From Brevundimonas sp. M20 (GTDB taxonomy: Bacteria; Pseudomonadota; Alphaproteobacteria; Caulobacterales; Caulobacteraceae): a DNA stretch of 64,000 nucleotides. The number at the start of each line of letters is the position of its first letter. Positions within the stretch are counted from its first letter, which is position 1. The notes beneath the pieces are model-generated. The model made no database searches. It was not told the DNA's origin and saw nothing but the letters and a program-made list of their open reading frames with translations. This document shows, one piece after another, positions 59,408 to 64,000 of the stretch. Both the position numbers and the translations under genes were made by a program. The DNA lies in contig NZ_CP041243.1 in assembly GCF_006547065.1 (NCBI RefSeq), positions 124,001 to 188,000 of the forward strand. The letters run 5' to 3'.

Positions 59408-60514
59408 ATGCCGGGCGGGATGACCTCCCGCATCCGCTCCGCCTACGACATCCGCATCGAGGAAGGCGTTCTGACGCCCGATCCGGCTCAGGAGCCGTTG
59501 ATCAAGGCGCTGGAGCGGCTTGAGGCCGACCTGATGAAGAAGAGCCTTTTCGGAAAGCCGCCGGCGGTTCAGGGCATCTACATCTGGGGCCCGCCGGGAC
59601 GGGGAAAGTCCATGCTGATGGACCTGTTCGTCTCCAGCTCGCCCGAGCCGCGCAAGATGCGCGCGCACTTCCATGCCTTCATGGCCCGCATTCACAAGCT
59701 GGTCGATCAGTGGCGAAAGGGAGACCGGAAGACCCGTCAGGCCATCTTCGGCATCCACAAGGGCGATGATCCCATCGAGCCGATCGCCGAGCTGATTGCG
59801 TCCGAGGCGCGGCTGCTGTGCTTTGACGAATTGCAGGTCACCGACATCGCCGACGCCATGATTCTGGGCCGTTTGTTCGAAGCCCTGTTCGAACGCCGGG
59901 TGGTGCTGGCGGTGACCTCGAACCGCGCGCCGACCGAGCTGTACAAGAACGGGCTGAATCGACAGCTCTTCCTGCCCTTCATCGCCGAGATCCAGAAGCG
60001 TTGCGCGGTGGTGGAGATCGATGGCGCGCGCGACTGGCGACTGGATCGGTTGATGGGCTCACCGGTCTGGTTCACTCCGGATCAACGCGACGCCTTCGAG
60101 ACCCTGTGGTTTGAGCTGCGTGGTGGCGAGCCCGAAGAACCCGCCCATCTGACGGTTCTGGGGCGTGACGTGGTGGTCGAGCGCACGGCGGGCGGCATGG
60201 CGCGCGCGACTTTCGAGGATCTGTGCGCGCGTCCCCTCGGTCCGCAGGACTATCTGGCCATCGCCGCCCGCTTCCACACGATTTTCCTCGATAGGATTCC
60301 GGTTCTGGGCCCGGCGAACCATCACGAGGCCCGGCGGTTCGTGACCCTGATCGACGCGATGTACGAGGCGAAAACCCGTCTGATCGGGCTCGCGGTCGCA
60401 CGGCCGGAAGCGTTGTACACCCAGGGCGTCGGGGCGTTCGAGTTCGAACGGACGGTGTCGCGCCTGAACGAGATGGCGTCAGCGGATTGGCTGGCCCATC
60501 AGCGCGAGATTTGA
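59408..60514 (+). CDS. zapE: Cell division ATPase ZapE (AFG1-like)
   Basis: The 368-residue P-loop ATPase has Walker A GPPGRGKSMLMD, Walker B LLCFDELQVTDIADAMILGRL, and sensor TSNRAPTELYKNGLNRQLFLPFI, all characteristic of ZapE/AFG1. In E. coli ZapE associates with the Z-ring during division under stress, while mitochondrial AFG1 acts with proteases. ATGs at 59408 and 59420 are both possible; neither has a strong ribosome site and the longer is listed. Confidence 0.9.
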   Translation: MPGGMTSRIRSAYDIRIEEGVLTPDPAQEPLIKALERLEADLMKKSLFGKPPAVQGIYIWGPPGRGKSMLMDLFVSSSPEPRKMRAHFHAFMARIHKLVDQWRKGDRKTRQAIFGIHKGDDPIEPIAELIASEARLLCFDELQVTDIADAMILGRLFEALFERRVVLAVTSNRAPTELYKNGLNRQLFLPFIAEIQKRCAVVEIDGARDWRLDRLMGSPVWFTPDQRDAFETLWFELRGGEPEEPAHLTVLGRDVVVERTAGGMARATFEDLCARPLGPQDYLAIAARFHTIFLDRIPVLGPANHHEARRFVTLIDAMYEAKTRLIGLAVARPEALYTQGVGAFEFERTVSRLNEMASADWLAHQREI

Positions 60515-60571
60515 CGCGGCCACAATTCCGCTCTGCCGATCCGGCTGGATCGCGAGCCTACGGAGATCGAT

Positions 60572-61144
60572 ATGCGCCGACTGACCGCCTTCGCCGCCCT
60601 TGCCGCCGCCACGGGTCTGGCCTCCGCCGCCCTGCCGGCCAACGCCGGAGATCGGGGCCAGGCGTCCGCGCCGTCCCCGGCCTCCCAGATCGCTGCTGTT
60701 GATCGAGGCGTGACCGCGCCGGAGGTGAAGGCGTGGCTGACGGCTCTGGGCGGCAATGTCGTGGATCCGGTCCCGGTCGAGGGCGGCTTTCTGGTTCGGG
60801 TGCAGGACAGCCCCCTGCCCTGGAGCCTGAGCCTGTTCGGCTGTCAGACGCGCTGTGACGACCTCCAGTACAATGCGGTGTTCACCGGTCCGGTCACCGA
60901 AGCCCAGGTTTCGGCCTGGAACCGGGAAAGCCGCTATCTGAAGGCGGTCTGGATCGGGCCGGCCCAGCCTGGCGGGGATGCGACCATTCTGGCCCAGTAT
61001 GATCTGCTGCTACTGACCAACGGCTCAGACCAGCTGCAGGAGCCGACCTACATATGGCTTCAGCTTCTGACCCAGTTCGCGCGGTCGCTGTTCTCAAGCC
61101 TGCCCGCGGCCCAGCCGCCCGCCGCCCCGCCGTCGGGTCAGTAA
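60572..61144 (+). CDS. Exported YbjN-like protein
   Basis: The 190-residue protein has a signal peptide (MRRLTAFAALAAATGLASAALPANA). A single mature domain follows: TAPEVKAWLTALGGNV, CQTRCDDLQYNAVFTGPVTEAQVSAWNRESRYLKAVW, then AQYDLLLLTNGSDQ. This is close to the YbjN/type III secretion chaperone-like fold, but exported. Two Cys (CxxxC) in the middle could form a disulfide. Function unknown. An in-frame ATG at the signal peptide has CGGAG nine bases upstream. Its 3' end overlaps a convergent small gene by seven bases. Confidence 0.75.
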   Translation: MRRLTAFAALAAATGLASAALPANAGDRGQASAPSPASQIAAVDRGVTAPEVKAWLTALGGNVVDPVPVEGGFLVRVQDSPLPWSLSLFGCQTRCDDLQYNAVFTGPVTEAQVSAWNRESRYLKAVWIGPAQPGGDATILAQYDLLLLTNGSDQLQEPTYIWLQLLTQFARSLFSSLPAAQPPAAPPSGQ

Positions 61145-61476
61145 GCCGGAGCGGAGTCTTGGCGCTGCACCGGCAGGGTGTTGATGGTGAAGGACAGCGG
61201 GGCAGAACAGCCGTTGATGCTTCGCTCGAGCAGAAGATCGACACGTACAGCATCACCCGAGCGGTGCATCAGGTCGTTCAGCGACGGACGCGGTGTTGTA
61301 CCGGCCACGACCGGTCCCGCGCGCTGCAGTTGGGGATTCTCACACCCTGCCTGACTCAAGGGGGCGGTGCGCTGAAGCGCTCGGGCTTCCGCAGCGGCCA
61401 GAGGGTCTGTCGGCGGGGTAGACGTCGTTGCTGTGACGGCCGGGTCGGACATCAGCGCGCGAAGGAGGGGCAGCAT
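61138..61476 (-). CDS. Small protein of unknown function, convergent with the YbjN-like gene
   Basis: The 112-residue product has GGGAG six bases before its ATG. The first half is Ala/Thr/Pro-rich (LMSDPAVTATTSTPPTDPLAAAEARA); the second is more ordered (PSLNDLMHRSGDAVRVDLLLERSINGCSAPLSFTINTLPVQ), with strand-like spacing. There is no signal peptide or known domain. The overlap with its neighbour and lack of homology call for caution, but the ribosome site supports expression. Confidence 0.5.
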   Translation of the reverse strand: MLPLLRALMSDPAVTATTSTPPTDPLAAAEARALQRTAPLSQAGCENPQLQRAGPVVAGTTPRPSLNDLMHRSGDAVRVDLLLERSINGCSAPLSFTINTLPVQRQDSAPAY

Positions 61477-61645
61477 CGGCGTCTCCCGTGGTTCGCCGAA
61501 CAGCCTATGTGGCGCCCGAGGGTACGTCGAGCTGATAACTCAAAGATTGTTGTCTTGAAGATTCGGCAATCAGGGGTTGCCGGGGCGCAGCGGGCGGGCT
61601 TTGCTGCCGGTGGGCCCAATCCGGGCCGATCGGGAGGATAGACTG

Positions 61646-61912
61646 ATGCTGATCCGCCTTGCCGCCGCCGCCGCTGCGGCCGCGTTCACCCTCGCCGCCA
61701 CGCCGTTGGTCTCGACCGCCGGCGCGCAGGACTTCCCCGGGACGCCTTACGACGAATGCGCGTTCAACGCCTATTACGGCTGCTACCCTCGTGACGCCTT
61801 CGGCAATATCCGGCCGCCCAATCTGGGCGACATCGACGAGGCCGCTGCGTTTGAAGCCTGCTACGCCGCCGCGCATGCCGCCTGTAGCGGATTGCCGGGC
61901 GACCCGGGCTGA
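61646..61912 (+). CDS. Small exported cysteine-containing protein
   Basis: The 88-residue product has a signal peptide (MLIRLAAAAAAAAFTLAATPLVSTAGA). A mature part of about 60 residues has four Cys: DECAFNAYYGCYPRD and FEACYAAAHAACSG. Two disulfides are likely. GGAGG lies eight bases before the ATG. No family is recognised. A terminator follows the stop by about 25 bases. Confidence 0.68.
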   Translation: MLIRLAAAAAAAAFTLAATPLVSTAGAQDFPGTPYDECAFNAYYGCYPRDAFGNIRPPNLGDIDEAAAFEACYAAAHAACSGLPGDPG

Positions 61913-61936
61913 ACCCCCAGGATCGTCATGAAGAAA

Positions 61937-61970
61937 GGGCCGTGGATCGCTCCACGGCCCTCATTCTTTA
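61937..61970. terminator. Intrinsic terminator after the small exported protein gene
   Basis: GGGCCGTGGA and TCCACGGCCC form a perfect 10-bp stem with loop TCGC, followed by TCATTCTTTA and preceded by AAGAAA, so it may end transcripts on either strand. Confidence 0.85.
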
Positions 61971-61980
61971 TGGCCCTATC

Positions 61981-62054
61981 GCTCGGCTCGCGGAGCCTCG
62001 CTGCCTGAGGGCGAACGGGTTGCGCTCAAGTAGCGAGCGACCGCGTCGCGAGCG
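61981..62054. repeat. Type B palindromic repeat (paired arms) near mdh
   Basis: CTCGCTGCCTGAGGGCG near 61997-62013 and its inverted partner CGCTCAAGTAGCGAG at 62023-62037 form a large hairpin. The second arm continues CGACCGCGTCGCGAGCG and matches the copies at 33362 and 59216. It lies just past the mdh stop. Confidence 0.6.
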
Positions 62055-62069
62055 TTAGCGCCGCTGGCG

Positions 62070-63086
<1,017 letters not shown>

Positions 63087-63152
63087 CTAGACCCGTGCGG
63101 CCCGGCCTGCAACCGTGACGCCGCGTGAGGACTGTCCTACCCTGTTCCGGAC

Positions 63153-63965
63153 ATGACCCGCACACCCGAAAGCCTGCCTGAAATCATTGATCCGGACGAT
63201 GTGCCGACCGGTCTGGTCGCTGTCGCGGACGAGCGCGCCGTGAAGGCGCAGATGCTTCTATGGCGCGACAAGGTGCTGAAGCGCCCGGGCCTCTGGGACA
63301 AGGCGACGCGCGGGACACAGGACCGGATCAACCGGATCATCCCCGAGCGGGTGCATCAGATCGTCACCACGGGGGTGGAGGCGATGACGAAAGGTATTCT
63401 GTTCGGCTCTGATCTTCTGAAGGCCAAGCCCATGACGGCGGGCGGACTGGCCGTGAGGGAGGAGAAGGCCCGCGCGACGATCCGCGCCTATCGGAACACC
63501 GCCAGCATCGAAGGCGGAGTGGCGGGGGCCGGCGGCTTCGTGCTGGCCGCCGCCGACTTCCCGGCCCTGATGGCGATCAAGGTGCGCATGCTGGGCGAGA
63601 TCGTCGCCGCCTACGGCTGGGGCGGCGGATCGGTGCGTGAGCGGCTATTCGTGCTGCACATCTTCCATCTGGCCTTCGCCAGCGCCCGAAGACGCCCCGA
63701 AGCGCTGGCCGATCTGGAGCGGTGGATCGCCGACATCGATCAGCCGCAGGTCCTGACCGACTATGACTGGCGTACCTTCCAGCTTGAGTACCGGGATCAC
63801 ATCGATCTGGCCAAGATGGCTCAGTTGCTCCCTCTGATCGGCGCGCCGGTCGGGGCCGTGGTCAACTGGCGGCTTGTCGAGCGGTTGGGCGAAACCGCGA
63901 TCATGGCCTGCCGGATGCGGTGGTTCGCGGAGGCGGACTGCTTATCGAATCCGGAGGTTCCATAA
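63153..63965 (+). CDS. EcsC-family protein
   Basis: The 270-residue protein has VEAMTKGILFGSDLL, a GGVAGAGGFVLAAADFPALMAIKVRMLGEIVAAYGW segment with two short hydrophobic stretches, and the RLFVLHIFHLAFAS block, all as in EcsC proteins. In Bacillus, EcsC accompanies an ABC transporter that handles protein secretion or peptides, but in alphaproteobacteria the role is unknown. It is complete, with its stop at 63963-63965. The remaining 35 bases to the window end show nothing. Confidence 0.82.
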   Translation: MTRTPESLPEIIDPDDVPTGLVAVADERAVKAQMLLWRDKVLKRPGLWDKATRGTQDRINRIIPERVHQIVTTGVEAMTKGILFGSDLLKAKPMTAGGLAVREEKARATIRAYRNTASIEGGVAGAGGFVLAAADFPALMAIKVRMLGEIVAAYGWGGGSVRERLFVLHIFHLAFASARRRPEALADLERWIADIDQPQVLTDYDWRTFQLEYRDHIDLAKMAQLLPLIGAPVGAVVNWRLVERLGETAIMACRMRWFAEADCLSNPEVP

Positions 63966-64000
63966 GTTTTGTTGTTTCTGACGACAAGGTTTATCGATTT

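Overview
The window is a gene-dense, high-GC stretch (roughly two thirds G+C by eye) of an alphaproteobacterial chromosome, most like Caulobacterales and probably Brevundimonas. This rests on the Caulobacter-type major chemotaxis operon (mcp-cheX-cheY-cheA-cheW-cheR-cheB-cheY-cheD-cheU-cheY-cheE), EcfG-like promoters, a gene-transfer-agent-type terminase, FixLJ-like and ECF sigma regulators, a TonB receptor and many lipoproteins. The genus is inferred; no rRNA or species marker is present.

Layout. 1-3.5 kb: edge of a thiamine-diphosphate enzyme, an entericidin, then the translation-start set def / small membrane protein / fmt / truA. 3.6-6.8 kb: a FixL/FixJ-like two-component pair divergent from a TorF-family porin. 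6.8-16.4 kb: an uninterrupted 12-gene chemotaxis operon. 16.4-22 kb: an acyl-CoA synthetase, an Ala/Gly-rich secreted protein, and a subtilisin-like protease facing an ECF sigma / anti-sigma pair. 22-26 kb: a tRNA-Arg gene and a decayed tRNA 3' piece bracketing one atypical gene, then a DUF885 protein and a small operon headed by a membrane-tethered LuxR-type regulator. 26-32.5 kb: a TonB siderophore receptor, a DUF1624 membrane protein, an MFS transporter, and a beta-lactamase-like hydrolase with tandem BlaI-type operators.

32.5-36 kb: a terminase pair riddled with palindromic repeats that read through in frame. 36.2-39.7 kb: a three-gene cassette of unrecognised proteins (membrane/coiled-coil protein, 275-residue protein, 534-residue protein with a pentapeptide-like start). 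I consider this the best candidate for an undescribed system. 39.8-64 kb: mostly housekeeping and envelope genes: groES-groEL, a TPR protein, pgi, a redoxin lipoprotein with DsbD, small Gly-zipper and OmpA-like lipoproteins, a DAG-kinase-like enzyme, a phosphoesterase, a flavoprotein, an M28 peptidase, a second beta-lactamase-fold hydrolase, rarD, asd, zapE, a YbjN-like protein, mdh and an EcsC-family protein.

The accessory signal is concentrated at 21.9-23 kb and 32.4-39.7 kb. No rRNA operon, CRISPR array, complete insertion sequence or replication origin was seen.
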